DNA from: an uncultured Lacibacter sp.
GTDB lineage: Bacteria; Bacteroidota; Bacteroidia; Chitinophagales; Chitinophagaceae
Length of the DNA: 29,686 bases
Direction of reading: 5' to 3'
NCBI RefSeq assembly: GCF_946479605.1
Contig: NZ_CAMLGT010000015.1
Coordinates: 1 to 29,686, forward strand
In this document: one piece after another, positions 1 to 6,297 of the stretch
How positions within the stretch are numbered: position 1 is the stretch's first letter
Layout of the letters: each line of letters begins with the position of its first letter
Program-made: the position numbers and the translations under genes
Notes under the pieces: generated by a model
Told to the model about the DNA's origin: nothing
Databases searched by the model: none
The model's input: the letters and a program-made list of their open reading frames with translations, nothing else

Positions 1-311
1 AAGATTCTCCCGGCTTTATTGTAAACCGTGTTGCAAGGCCTTACTATATTGAAGCATTGAAGCTGGTGGAAGATGGCGTTGCTGATATTGAAACGGTTGA
101 TGCATTGATGGAAGCCAGTGGTTTTAAAATGGGGCCTTTCAAACTAATGGATCTTATTGGCAACGACATTAACTATGCCGTAAGCTGCAGTGTGTACGAA
201 CAACTCGGTAAGCCCGAACGGTTAAAACCATCACCCATACAAAAAGAAAAAGTGGAGAAAGGAGAATTGGGTAGAAAAACAAAGAAAGGCTACTACAACT
301 ACAATGGATAA
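1..311 (+). CDS. 3-hydroxyacyl-CoA dehydrogenase, C-terminal part (5' truncated by window)
   Basis: The reading frame is open from base 3, so the gene starts before the window. About 102 C-terminal residues remain. The segment opens with DSPGFIVNRVARPYYIEAL, which is the junction into the C-terminal domain of 3-hydroxyacyl-CoA dehydrogenases (3HCDH family). The phrase GFKMGPFKLMDLIGNDI is the typical substrate-side helix of 3-hydroxybutyryl-CoA dehydrogenases, and the end (GRKTKKGYYNY) matches the family's usual GRKTGKGFYDY finish. Family knowledge: the enzyme oxidises (S)-3-hydroxyacyl-CoA with NAD+ in fatty-acid beta-oxidation or butanoate metabolism, in the cytoplasm. The NAD-binding Rossmann half is outside the window, so catalytic His and Glu cannot be checked. 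A TTG at base 57 is only an internal codon, not a start. The next gene follows 75 bp downstream on the same strand. Confidence 0.9.
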   Translation, partial: DSPGFIVNRVARPYYIEALKLVEDGVADIETVDALMEASGFKMGPFKLMDLIGNDINYAVSCSVYEQLGKPERLKPSPIQKEKVEKGELGRKTKKGYYNYNG

Positions 312-386
312 TTGAAGAATTGATAGTTGATATTTGCACACAGCCCCTAATTTTACATTTTCCATTATTAAATTATCCATTCCATC

Positions 387-1373
387 ATGGTTTTCGTTAC
401 CGGCGGCGCAGGTTTAGTTGGTTCTGCTTTGTTGAAACAGTTGTTGCAGGAAAAGCAGGGACCCATTAAAGCATTGTACCGCACATCCATGCCATTGCTG
501 TTAAGCGAAGAAGAAAAACACCAGATCGAATGGATAAAAGGTGATGTAATAGATGTTACACTTCTTGACGAGATCATGCAGGATTGCGAGGAAGTGTATC
601 ATTGTGCTGCAGTTGTATCGTACCACAGCAGCCGCAGGGCGCAGATGTACAAAATTAATATCGAAGGCACAGCCAATATGGTGAATATGGCTTTGCAAAA
701 TAATATCCGCAAGTTCATTCATGTAAGTTCCATAGCAGCAATTGGCAAAACAACAGATGGACAACCTATAACCGAAAAAACAGAATGGACAGAAGAAACC
801 AATCATTCACACTACGGTAAAACAAAATTTTTATCGGAAATGGAAGTGTGGCGTGGTATCGGCGAAGGATTAAATGCTGCTATTGTTAACCCATCTGTGA
901 TTCTTGGGGAATCAAATTGGGAAAACGGCTCTGTTGCCATTTTTAAAAAAATGTGGGAAGAATTTCCCTGGTACAGTGGAGGCACAAAAGGGTTTGTTGA
1001 TGCAAAGGATGTTGCCAATGCCATGATCCGCTTAATGAAAAGCGACATCAGTGCCGAACGCTTTATTTTAAATGGCGACAACCTCAGCTTTCAGCAGCTG
1101 TTCACAAAAATTGCCAATGGTTTTGGAAAAAATCCCCCGCAAAAATTAGCCAAGCCATGGATGGGCGGAATTGTGTGGCGTATGGAAACATTGAAAGCAC
1201 TCTTCAGTAACCAGGAACCGTTGCTCACACGTGAAACGGCCCTTGCTGCACAAACAACCAGCACGTATGATGCATCGAAAATTCAACAGATGTTACCTGG
1301 CTTCGGCTTTACGCCAATTGATGAAACAGTGAAGCGTACCTGTAACTGGTTAAAAGACCACTATCACTTGTGA
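387..1373 (+). CDS. NAD(P)-dependent epimerase/dehydratase family protein (extended SDR)
   Basis: A 328-residue extended short-chain dehydrogenase/reductase. The N-terminus carries the dinucleotide-binding glycine motif TGGAGLVG (residues 5-12), HVSSIAAIG around residue 112 supplies the catalytic Ser, and YGKTK (Tyr143, Lys147) is the YxxxK catalytic pair. The C-terminal half has the substrate-side phrases NPSVILG and GFVDAKDVANAM expected of the epimerase/dehydratase family. The length is normal. The ATG at 387 fits because the glycine motif begins only five residues in. The specific substrate is not readable: related Bacteroidota proteins are annotated as NAD-dependent epimerases or dihydroflavonol-4-reductase-like enzymes. 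It lies 75 bp after the acyl-CoA dehydrogenase on the same strand and may be co-transcribed. It converges with the small gene at 1395-1658. Confidence 0.9.
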   Translation: MVFVTGGAGLVGSALLKQLLQEKQGPIKALYRTSMPLLLSEEEKHQIEWIKGDVIDVTLLDEIMQDCEEVYHCAAVVSYHSSRRAQMYKINIEGTANMVNMALQNNIRKFIHVSSIAAIGKTTDGQPITEKTEWTEETNHSHYGKTKFLSEMEVWRGIGEGLNAAIVNPSVILGESNWENGSVAIFKKMWEEFPWYSGGTKGFVDAKDVANAMIRLMKSDISAERFILNGDNLSFQQLFTKIANGFGKNPPQKLAKPWMGGIVWRMETLKALFSNQEPLLTRETALAAQTTSTYDASKIQQMLPGFGFTPIDETVKRTCNWLKDHYHL

Positions 1374-1394
1374 GAATTTTATTTGACAGGTATG

Positions 1395-1658
1395 TCAGTT
1401 GATCAATTGTAAAAATTGTTTCAAAGAAATAATACCAACCGGACTTCCTTTAACCTCTATTGATATTTCATCTTTGTACTTGTACAGCTGAAGTCTGCCC
1501 TTAAATATTCTTGCTTCTTCCTGGCTAAGAAATTCTTTTATTGCTTTTTGGGTTTCTTTTCTGCATACCCACTCTTCATGATGCTGATGTACAACAAACC
1601 TCACTTTGCTTCCATCTTTGAAAGCTGAAAATGAACTATTGTTTTGTAATTGTACCAT
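1395..1658 (-). CDS. small protein of unknown function (87 aa)
   Basis: I do not recognise this family. The product is 87 residues, soluble, charged, with no signal peptide or membrane segment. It begins MVQLQNNSSFSAFKDGSK and ends in a hydrophobic KQFLQLIN tail. The middle contains a lysine/glutamate-rich probable helix (KETQKAIKEFLSQEEARIF) followed by what looks like two beta strands, suggesting a small alpha/beta fold. It has an ATG start and codon use like its neighbours, and it sits 64 bp downstream of the LacI-type regulator on the same strand, so it may be the last gene of that transcript. It could also be a lineage-specific orphan. Reality is judged from composition and position only. 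Confidence 0.6.
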   Translation of the reverse strand: MVQLQNNSSFSAFKDGSKVRFVVHQHHEEWVCRKETQKAIKEFLSQEEARIFKGRLQLYKYKDEISIEVKGSPVGIISLKQFLQLIN

Positions 1659-1722
1659 GTTTTACAATTAACGATCAACATGTGGTTTAGCCAGCCAACT
1701 AATATTTCTTTTAATAAAAACT

Positions 1723-2715
1723 TTAGATAGAACCGCCCTTTACAAGTATTGATTCAATGTAAACGTTTTGCTTCACTTCTTCTCCCTTTAACCGGCCAAG
1801 CATTTGAGAAAATGAAAGCTTACCCAACTTGTAACCACTTGTTTCAACGTACGTAATTACGGGCTTGTACATAGTTGGGATAAAACCGTTACTGATGCTG
1901 ATTATTGAAACATCTTCCGGCACTTTTAAATTGAGTTGGTGAACAGCTTTCATCACACCAATCAGTATCACATCGCTCATACAAAAAATAACATCGGGAG
2001 GATTTTTTGATTGCAGCATTTTCAATGCCACTTCTTTTGAAGGTTCCGACTGTTCAGGAAAATCAAGTGTGACGCTGGTTGACGGGCTTTGTTGTTTAAA
2101 TGTTTCAACAAAGGTTTTGCTGCGGATCTTTGTAATACTCAGGTGCGGGTGGGCAAACAATGCCAGCACATTTTTTTTCTTCTTTTCAATGATTGCTTCT
2201 GCTGCAAGTCTTGCTGCATCTGCATCAGACAAACAAACCGTATGAAAGCCCTCTTCTTCAGGAACCCGATCGAAAAAGACAACCGGTATTTTTAAGTCTT
2301 CCAGCTTATGAAAGGGACTCATGTCTTCCGTGGCAACCGACACTGTTGCAAATACACCCATTGCCATATTCTTGCGGAAAAGGTTAAGACTGGCGGTTTC
2401 AATTTCAACATTGTCTTTCGATTGCATGATCAAAACCGTGTAACCGTAATTTCTTGCTTCTTCTTCAACCGCTGCAAGAAATGCATCATTAAAAAAATTA
2501 TCAAGCGTTGGAACCAGCAAACCAAGCACATTACTTTGCCTTGTACGTAATTGCACAGCATAACTGTTGGGCTCATATTCCATTGCTGCGGCCAGTTCCT
2601 TTACCTTTTGTTTAGTGGCAGCAGAAATATCCGGATGGTCTTTTAATGCTCTTGATACAGTAGAAATGCTGATGCCAAGAGCTTCTGAAAGTTCTTTTAA
2701 TGTGCTTTGCTGCAT
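1723..2715 (-). CDS. LacI-family transcriptional regulator
   Basis: A cytoplasmic DNA-binding repressor/activator of about 330 residues, the family's usual length. The N-terminus has the LacI helix-turn-helix (STLKELSEALGISISTVSRA) followed by the hinge-helix region with EPNSYAVQLRT. The rest is a periplasmic-binding-protein-like ligand domain that starts VLGLLVPTLDNFF, contains VVFFDRVP and the CMSDVILIGVMKAVHQL segment, and ends near KGGSI. Family knowledge: ligands are usually sugars or nucleosides. The open frame can begin with TTG at 2721, but the ATG at 2715 (second Met) is preferred because the HTH begins right after it. It lies 75 bp downstream of the O-antigen-ligase-like gene on the same strand. 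The operator is not known. A LacI-like palindrome exists at 21983-22002, but a link is speculative. Confidence 0.93.
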   Translation of the reverse strand: MQQSTLKELSEALGISISTVSRALKDHPDISAATKQKVKELAAAMEYEPNSYAVQLRTRQSNVLGLLVPTLDNFFNDAFLAAVEEEARNYGYTVLIMQSKDNVEIETASLNLFRKNMAMGVFATVSVATEDMSPFHKLEDLKIPVVFFDRVPEEEGFHTVCLSDADAARLAAEAIIEKKKKNVLALFAHPHLSITKIRSKTFVETFKQQSPSTSVTLDFPEQSEPSKEVALKMLQSKNPPDVIFCMSDVILIGVMKAVHQLNLKVPEDVSIISISNGFIPTMYKPVITYVETSGYKLGKLSFSQMLGRLKGEEVKQNVYIESILVKGGSI

Positions 2716-2790
2716 GTGCAATCCTGATTGAAATACATTTTCACAGCAATAAAGATAGATTTTTTACAGCAACTGCTGAAAGCAGGCTGA

Positions 2791-4227
2791 TTACAGCACT
2801 TGCCTGCCTTGCTGTTTTACTTTTACCTGCAGCCTGATGAGTAGCCCCATCAGCAGAAAATAAATGCTGCCGATCTTGTCCGTTTCTATCAGGTCGCTCA
2901 GCAGGTTGAGTGTTACGATCATGCTCAGCACCACTGCACAAAGCATGGCCAATGATCTTTCAAACGGGTCGTTAAGTGTATGATAAGCACGTACTGCAAC
3001 CGCAAACATAGCAATGAGCAGTGCAATCAATAAAATCAACCCGGGCAATCCCTGTTCAATAGATACCAGCAGAAAATAATTATGCACCGATGATTTTTCA
3101 TCATTATCACTCACCCATGTTTTAAATGCAGAAACAGTATAACTTTTATAATACGTGGTAAAACTGTTTGGACCAAAGCCATGCAGTTTTTCTTCATTCA
3201 GCATTTTAACACCTGCTATCCAGCGGTAGAACCTTTCCATGGTTGACATATCTTTTAACGTATATGTCGCTTCAAGATGTTCTTCAAAATCGGTGTGTTG
3301 GGTTGTGGTATTAAAATCGGGAGAGAAGCGGATATAATTATCGTTCTGAATAAGCCAGAACAAGGCCGCACCTGTAATGATCAATGCCACAAAAATGAGC
3401 GATAATAAAAAGCGCCACTTCACTGCTATCCATGTAATAACTCCGGCCAGTAAGCAAAGCCATGCCCCTCGTGAATAAGCTAAGAACAGGGCTGCCAGCA
3501 CAATAACCATGCAGGCTATTACCCATTTACGTGTTTTTGCACCGGAAAACCGGTACCACATTACAAGCACAGGCGAGAGACAAACAATAAGTGCTGCATA
3601 ATTTACATGGTTCCTGAAAAAAGGGTCAAGTGTGGAATTGATGGATTCAAACGTAAACCCGGTAGCGGAATGCCGTACCAAACTAAAAACAACAGGTATC
3701 AACAGGGAAAAGATGAGCAGCTTTGATGCAAGCTTCAGATCATCCTTTGTTTGCAGAAACAATAAACCTCCAATAACAAATGCAAGCAGGTACCACGATT
3801 TTGCCAAACAATATTTTATACTCAGCCAAACTTCATGCGAAAAAAAAACAGTGAGTAACATCCACGAAAGTTGCAGCAGCAGTAACAGAAACAAACTGCT
3901 TTGCATGATCTCCTTTGGCAGCAACGAAGGTTTCAGTAAAAACAACAGTAACAAAGCACCAGCCAGCATTAACATCATCGGTTCATCGGGCAGATCTGTT
4001 GAGAGCGTTTCTGTAACTGAAAATTCCGTTGAAAGTGGAATAGCAAACAGCAATGCAAAAAACAAGTAACGGATATTTTTTGTGAAGGCAATTACTGCCA
4101 GCACTGCAAACGGTAAGATCAATAAAACTTTTTCATCGGTTACAATACCTGCAACAAAACAAAGCACCGCTGCTGCTGCAGGCAGCCACCAGTTCATTAT
4201 ATCCTGCTTTGCCACAGATTGCTGCAT
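2791..4227 (-). CDS. O-antigen ligase / polysaccharide polymerase-like membrane protein
   Basis: A 478-residue polytopic inner-membrane protein. Hydrophobic segments run through most of its length (about 10-12 helices), including a cluster at the start (AAAAVLCFVAGIV) and LLLLFLLKPSLL. Between the late helices is a large periplasmic loop with GFGPNSFTTYYKSY followed by SSVHNYFLLVSIEQGLPGL, which is the hallmark of the O-antigen ligase / Wzy superfamily (a His-Asn pair followed by a glycine-rich helix). Family knowledge: these enzymes join or polymerise undecaprenyl-linked oligosaccharides for O-antigen, capsule or exopolysaccharide. The start lies 6 bp after the Wzz-like gene, so the two are almost certainly one transcript and work on the same polymer. 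Whether it is ligase or polymerase cannot be decided from sequence alone. Confidence 0.85.
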   Translation of the reverse strand: MQQSVAKQDIMNWWLPAAAAVLCFVAGIVTDEKVLLILPFAVLAVIAFTKNIRYLFFALLFAIPLSTEFSVTETLSTDLPDEPMMLMLAGALLLLFLLKPSLLPKEIMQSSLFLLLLLQLSWMLLTVFFSHEVWLSIKYCLAKSWYLLAFVIGGLLFLQTKDDLKLASKLLIFSLLIPVVFSLVRHSATGFTFESINSTLDPFFRNHVNYAALIVCLSPVLVMWYRFSGAKTRKWVIACMVIVLAALFLAYSRGAWLCLLAGVITWIAVKWRFLLSLIFVALIITGAALFWLIQNDNYIRFSPDFNTTTQHTDFEEHLEATYTLKDMSTMERFYRWIAGVKMLNEEKLHGFGPNSFTTYYKSYTVSAFKTWVSDNDEKSSVHNYFLLVSIEQGLPGLILLIALLIAMFAVAVRAYHTLNDPFERSLAMLCAVVLSMIVTLNLLSDLIETDKIGSIYFLLMGLLIRLQVKVKQQGRQVL

Positions 4228-4233
4228 GCTGTT

Positions 4234-5073
4234 TTACTTTTTTGCCGACCGCCATTCAACAAACAATAACAGCAGCACAGAGAAAATAAAAGAAACAATG
4301 GCAGCCATCATTGCACCCGCAAGCACTTTGGGTTTGTCTTTTTTCAATGCAGGTAATGCTTCTTCAATTACAAACAAGGCTCCTACATTATTGATGCTGG
4401 TGTTAAACTGCTGTATCAGTTTATCTGTTTCATTAAGTCGGCTGATCAGTTCTGCTTTGCGGGCAGTGAGCAATACATCTGCCCCTGTGCTTAACTGCAT
4501 ATCAATACGCAAAAGACTATCTTTTTGTGTTTGCAGATCGTGCTGCAGCTTGCGGAGTATTTCCTCCTTCATGCCGTTGGAGGCTGCAATACTTTTTTGA
4601 TTGGTGCGTGTTACAATAGCGTTTGCAATAGCTGCAGCCAGTTTTTTATCCGTATCCCACACATTTACTTTTACATGCCCGAACTCATTTTTATGAATGC
4701 GCACATTTTCTTTGTATTCATAATCGGCAAGAAAAGGGGCACGCTCATTTGAAGCATCAATTTTATAATGTTTCATCAGCTGAAAACTATCAACCATAAA
4801 ACGGCACATTTCTTCTGAGCGGGCAATGGCCATTAACCGGTCATTGTCAAACTCGCCACCATAATAAAAGTATTGTTCCCAAAACTCAGTGCGGTAAATA
4901 TTTGAACGATCGCCAAGGTTGGGATTGGCAGCAGTAAATACAGCTGAGCTTCTGAAGTAAGGTTTTTTCAGGTAAAGCAACACACCAGTAAGGAGTGTGG
5001 CAGATAAAACAAGTGCAGCTGCCTGTTTCCAGCGTTTGCCTATTACTTCAAATACAATATCTAAATTCATCAT
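4234..5073 (-). CDS. Wzz/GumC-like polysaccharide chain-length determinant, kinase-less
   Basis: A 279-residue protein with the Wzz topology: a cytoplasmic N-terminus (DIVFEVIGKRWKQ), TM1 around residues 17-35, a long periplasmic region rich in predicted helix (KLQHDLQTQKDSLLRIDMQL, residues about 165-215), then a proline-containing stretch (EEALPALKKDKPKVL) and TM2 near residues 250-272. Family knowledge: such co-polymerases set the length of, or help export, Wzy-made polysaccharide. It ends after TM2 with only a few residues, so the tyrosine autokinase domain seen in Wzc-type proteins is absent. Two adjacent Met codons occur at the start and either could be used. It lies 6 bp upstream of the polymerase/ligase gene and 47 bp downstream of the Lrp-like gene. 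Confidence 0.82.
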   Translation of the reverse strand: MMNLDIVFEVIGKRWKQAAALVLSATLLTGVLLYLKKPYFRSSAVFTAANPNLGDRSNIYRTEFWEQYFYYGGEFDNDRLMAIARSEEMCRFMVDSFQLMKHYKIDASNERAPFLADYEYKENVRIHKNEFGHVKVNVWDTDKKLAAAIANAIVTRTNQKSIAASNGMKEEILRKLQHDLQTQKDSLLRIDMQLSTGADVLLTARKAELISRLNETDKLIQQFNTSINNVGALFVIEEALPALKKDKPKVLAGAMMAAIVSFIFSVLLLLFVEWRSAKK

Positions 5074-5120
5074 ACAGTTCTGTTCAGGGTGGGCTAATGT
5101 ACAATTAGTTTCTTCAGCAA

Positions 5121-5597
5121 TCAGACAACATCCTGCACCACTTCCACTTTGCGGTTAAAACTTTCATCAAGTGAAATAAATGTTTCGGTACGTTCAATAC
5201 CTTTTATTTTCTGTAAGGCATCGTGCAATACAAAACGCAGCTGGTTAATATCCTTACACACCACTTCAATAAACATACTGTAGTTACCCGTTGTATAATT
5301 CAGCCGAACAATCTCCGGTATACGGCGCAGGTCTTTTGCCACAGTATCATACAACGAGCTTTTTTCAAGATAAATGCCCACAAACGCAGTAATATCATAA
5401 CCCAATGCCTTCAGATCAACATTCAGCTTTGTTCCTTTTACAATGCCATGTTCCTGAAGTTTTTTAATACGCACATGAATGGTACCGCCTGAAACAAAGA
5501 GTTTTTTGCCCAGGTCGGCATAAGAGATCTGGGCATCTTCCATCATTTCTGAAATGATCTGAAGGTCCAGTTTGTCAAGATTCAATTTAGCAGCCAT
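5121..5597 (-). CDS. Lrp/AsnC-family transcriptional regulator
   Basis: A 158-residue protein of normal family length. The N-terminus has the AsnC-type winged helix-turn-helix (LDLQIISEMMEDAQISYADLGKKL, then SGGTIHVRIKKLQEHGIVKG). The C-terminus is the RAM ligand-binding/oligomerisation domain (ITAFVGIYLEK, IVRLNYTTGNYSMFIEVVCKD, IKGIERTETFISLDE). Family knowledge: octameric feast/famine regulators that sense amino acids or other small molecules and usually repress their own genes. Start at ATG 5597. Its upstream DNA holds several TTGAA/TTCAA inverted repeats (5598-5688), consistent with autoregulation. It is divergent from the tRNA-like RNA pair, so it could also control those. Confidence 0.93.
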   Translation of the reverse strand: MAAKLNLDKLDLQIISEMMEDAQISYADLGKKLFVSGGTIHVRIKKLQEHGIVKGTKLNVDLKALGYDITAFVGIYLEKSSLYDTVAKDLRRIPEIVRLNYTTGNYSMFIEVVCKDINQLRFVLHDALQKIKGIERTETFISLDESFNRKVEVVQDVV

Positions 5598-5688
5598 ATT
5601 TCAACTTTATTTTGAAATTATTTCAATGTTAAGAATATTATTTTGAATACCGTCGAAAGTTTTAAAATTTTTATTGAAAAACATTCAA
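5598..5688. promoter_or_regulatory. cluster of TTGAA/TTCAA inverted repeats, candidate Lrp/AsnC operators
   Basis: Directly upstream of the Lrp/AsnC start, ATTTCAA occurs at 5598-5604, TTGAAAT at 5612-5618 and ATTTCAA at 5620-5626. The latter two form a perfect 15-bp palindrome about a central T. A further site, TTGAA (5674-5678) with TTCAA (5684-5688) separated by 5 bp, lies farther upstream, with half-site-like TTTTGAAT between them. Several spaced half-sites in one AT-rich region fit cooperative binding by an oligomeric AsnC-type regulator. That the neighbouring protein binds here is inference. AT-rich DNA yields such words by chance more often, so the 15-bp perfect palindrome carries most weight. 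Confidence 0.5.
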
Positions 5689-5699
5689 TGAACAGCAAT

Positions 5700-5732
5700 T
5701 TTGCTTTAATATTGCATTACAATCGTTCTTTG
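5700..5732 (+). promoter_or_regulatory. candidate promoter of tRNA-like RNA 1
   Basis: TTTG at 5700-5703, a 21-bp spacer, then GTTCTTTG at 5725-5732. This approximates the Bacteroidota primary-sigma pattern TTTG - 19 to 21 bp - TAnnTTTG. The second element ends 9 nt before the predicted 5' end of the RNA at 5742. The same arrangement recurs before RNA 2 (5920-5951), which makes chance less likely. The TA of the consensus is not conserved here. Confidence 0.45.
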
Positions 5733-5741
5733 AACACACAC

Positions 5742-5858
5742 TGTGGAGTGATGAAATTTTCGGCAGACATGCCCTCTCGTCTCGGGGGTGGAGAAACCAG
5801 GAAAAAGTCCGGCAACGGGCCTAACTGCTCCGTGGAGGTTCGACCCCTCCCTCTACAG
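5742..5858 (+). ncRNA. class II tRNA-like RNA, copy 1 (117 nt, long variable arm)
   Basis: Folds as a complete cloverleaf. Acceptor stem 5742-5748 (TGTGGAG) pairs with 5851-5857 (CTCTACA). T8 and G9 follow. The D-stem is 3 bp (ATG 5751-5753 with CAT 5768-5770) with a GG in the D-loop. Anticodon stem CCCTC 5772-5776 pairs with GGGGG 5784-5788 around the 7-nt loop TCGTCTC. The variable arm closes with GGAG 5790-5793 and CTCC 5828-5831 and contains an inner hairpin with a GCAA tetraloop (GTCCG/CGGGC). The T-arm is perfect: GGAGG, loop TTCGACC, CCTCC (5834-5850). The discriminator is G5858 and no CCA is encoded. The 3-bp D-stem and long V-arm are class II (Leu/Ser/Tyr-like) traits, but 117 nt is well over the usual 85-95. 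If the loop is read normally the anticodon would be GTC (Asp), yet position 33 is C rather than the near-universal U. A true decoding tRNA is therefore doubtful. It may be a tRNA mimic or regulatory RNA. Confidence 0.8.
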
Positions 5859-5919
5859 CAACAATAGAAAATCCAAAAAACAAAACCCAAATTACAAGTT
5901 AATCGTTTGGTAACCGGAT

Positions 5920-5951
5920 TTTGAACATTGGATTTTTTAAATAGTTCTTTT
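5920..5951 (+). promoter_or_regulatory. candidate promoter of tRNA-like RNA 2
   Basis: TTTG at 5920-5923, a 20-bp spacer, then GTTCTTTT at 5944-5951 (preceded by TA at 5942-5943), ending 5 nt before the predicted RNA 5' end at 5957. It mirrors the element before copy 1, sharing TTTTG and GTTCTTT at nearly the same spacing. Outside these boxes the two upstream regions show little similarity, so the shared boxes suggest separate but equivalent promoters. Confidence 0.45.
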
Positions 5952-5956
5952 TACAC

Positions 5957-6128
5957 TGTGGGGTGATGAAATTTTTGGCAGACATGCCCTCTCGTCTCGG
6001 GGGTGGAGATAACAGGACAAACGCAACATAGAGCCGACGTTACTTTTGGTAAGGCCGACCAGGGTTGACCACTAACTCTTTGTGTTGCAGCTAACTGCTC
6101 CGTGGAGGTTCGAACCCTCCCCCTACAG
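5957..6128 (+). ncRNA. class II tRNA-like RNA, copy 2 (172 nt, giant variable arm)
   Basis: Same cloverleaf as copy 1. The acceptor TGTGGGG (5957-5963) pairs with CCCTACA (6121-6127). The 46-nt block from T8 through the closing base pairs of the variable arm (5964-6009) differs from copy 1 by one D-loop base. The T-arm GGAGG, TTCGAAC, CCTCC (6104-6120) differs only at a T-loop position. Acceptor pair A5747-T5852 of copy 1 is G5962-C6122 here, a compensatory change. The discriminator is G6128 and no CCA is encoded. The variable region between GGAG (6005-6008) and CTCC (6098-6101) is 89 nt and unrelated to copy 1 except for CAGGA-AAA near its start and CTAACTG at its end. Within it, GCAACA (6023-6028) can pair with TGTTGC (6083-6088), with AGAG/CTCT stacking inside and TTAC/GTAA capping. 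The anticodon loop is again TCGTCTC. Not a tmRNA, since it keeps an anticodon arm and has no tag ORF. Confidence 0.8.
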
Positions 6129-6160
6129 CTATTTATCGGTTGCTTGTCATTCCGATCAAC

Positions 6161-6180
6161 TCTGTTCCGTACAGATTTTT
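6161..6180 (+). terminator. weak Rho-independent terminator candidate after tRNA-like RNA 2
   Basis: TCTGT (6161-6165) and ACAGA (6171-6175) form a 5-bp hairpin with a 5-nt loop, followed by five T (6176-6180). It is A/T-rich and short, so weak. It lies 33 nt after the 3' end of RNA 2 and 117 bp before the HD-domain gene. Nothing else is evident between 6181 and 6297, an AT-rich leader for that gene. Confidence 0.35.
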
Positions 6181-6297
6181 CTCATGCTTTTTTACGATTG
6201 CCTTTTGTTTTTACAAAGGGCTCTTTCGTTTTATACCCTTTCTTATTCAAATATTACCATTTACCAGTTTCAGTTTGTACATTGATGAAGCATAGTT

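Noticed and set aside
3632..4600. + strand ORFs of 145 and 172 codons within the polymerase/Wzz genes
   Set aside because: Antisense shadows of two genes with clear membrane topology and family motifs; the shadow products are Ser/Asn-rich without domains.
5643..5867. 74-codon + strand ORF overlapping tRNA-like RNA 1
   Set aside because: It runs through the operator-like region, promoter boxes and whole RNA structure; the conserved bases follow RNA pairing, not codons, and the frame is not kept in copy 2.
5742..6128. tmRNA or group I intron in a tRNA
   Set aside because: tmRNA lacks an anticodon arm and carries a tag ORF, neither of which fits. The insertion is in the variable arm, not the anticodon loop, and no intron core was recognised.
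5749..6129. Near-identical 46-bp and 39-bp direct repeats as attachment sites or ends of a mobile element
   Set aside because: Both copies are complete cloverleaves in the same orientation, no integrase or transposase is nearby, and the differences preserve base pairing.
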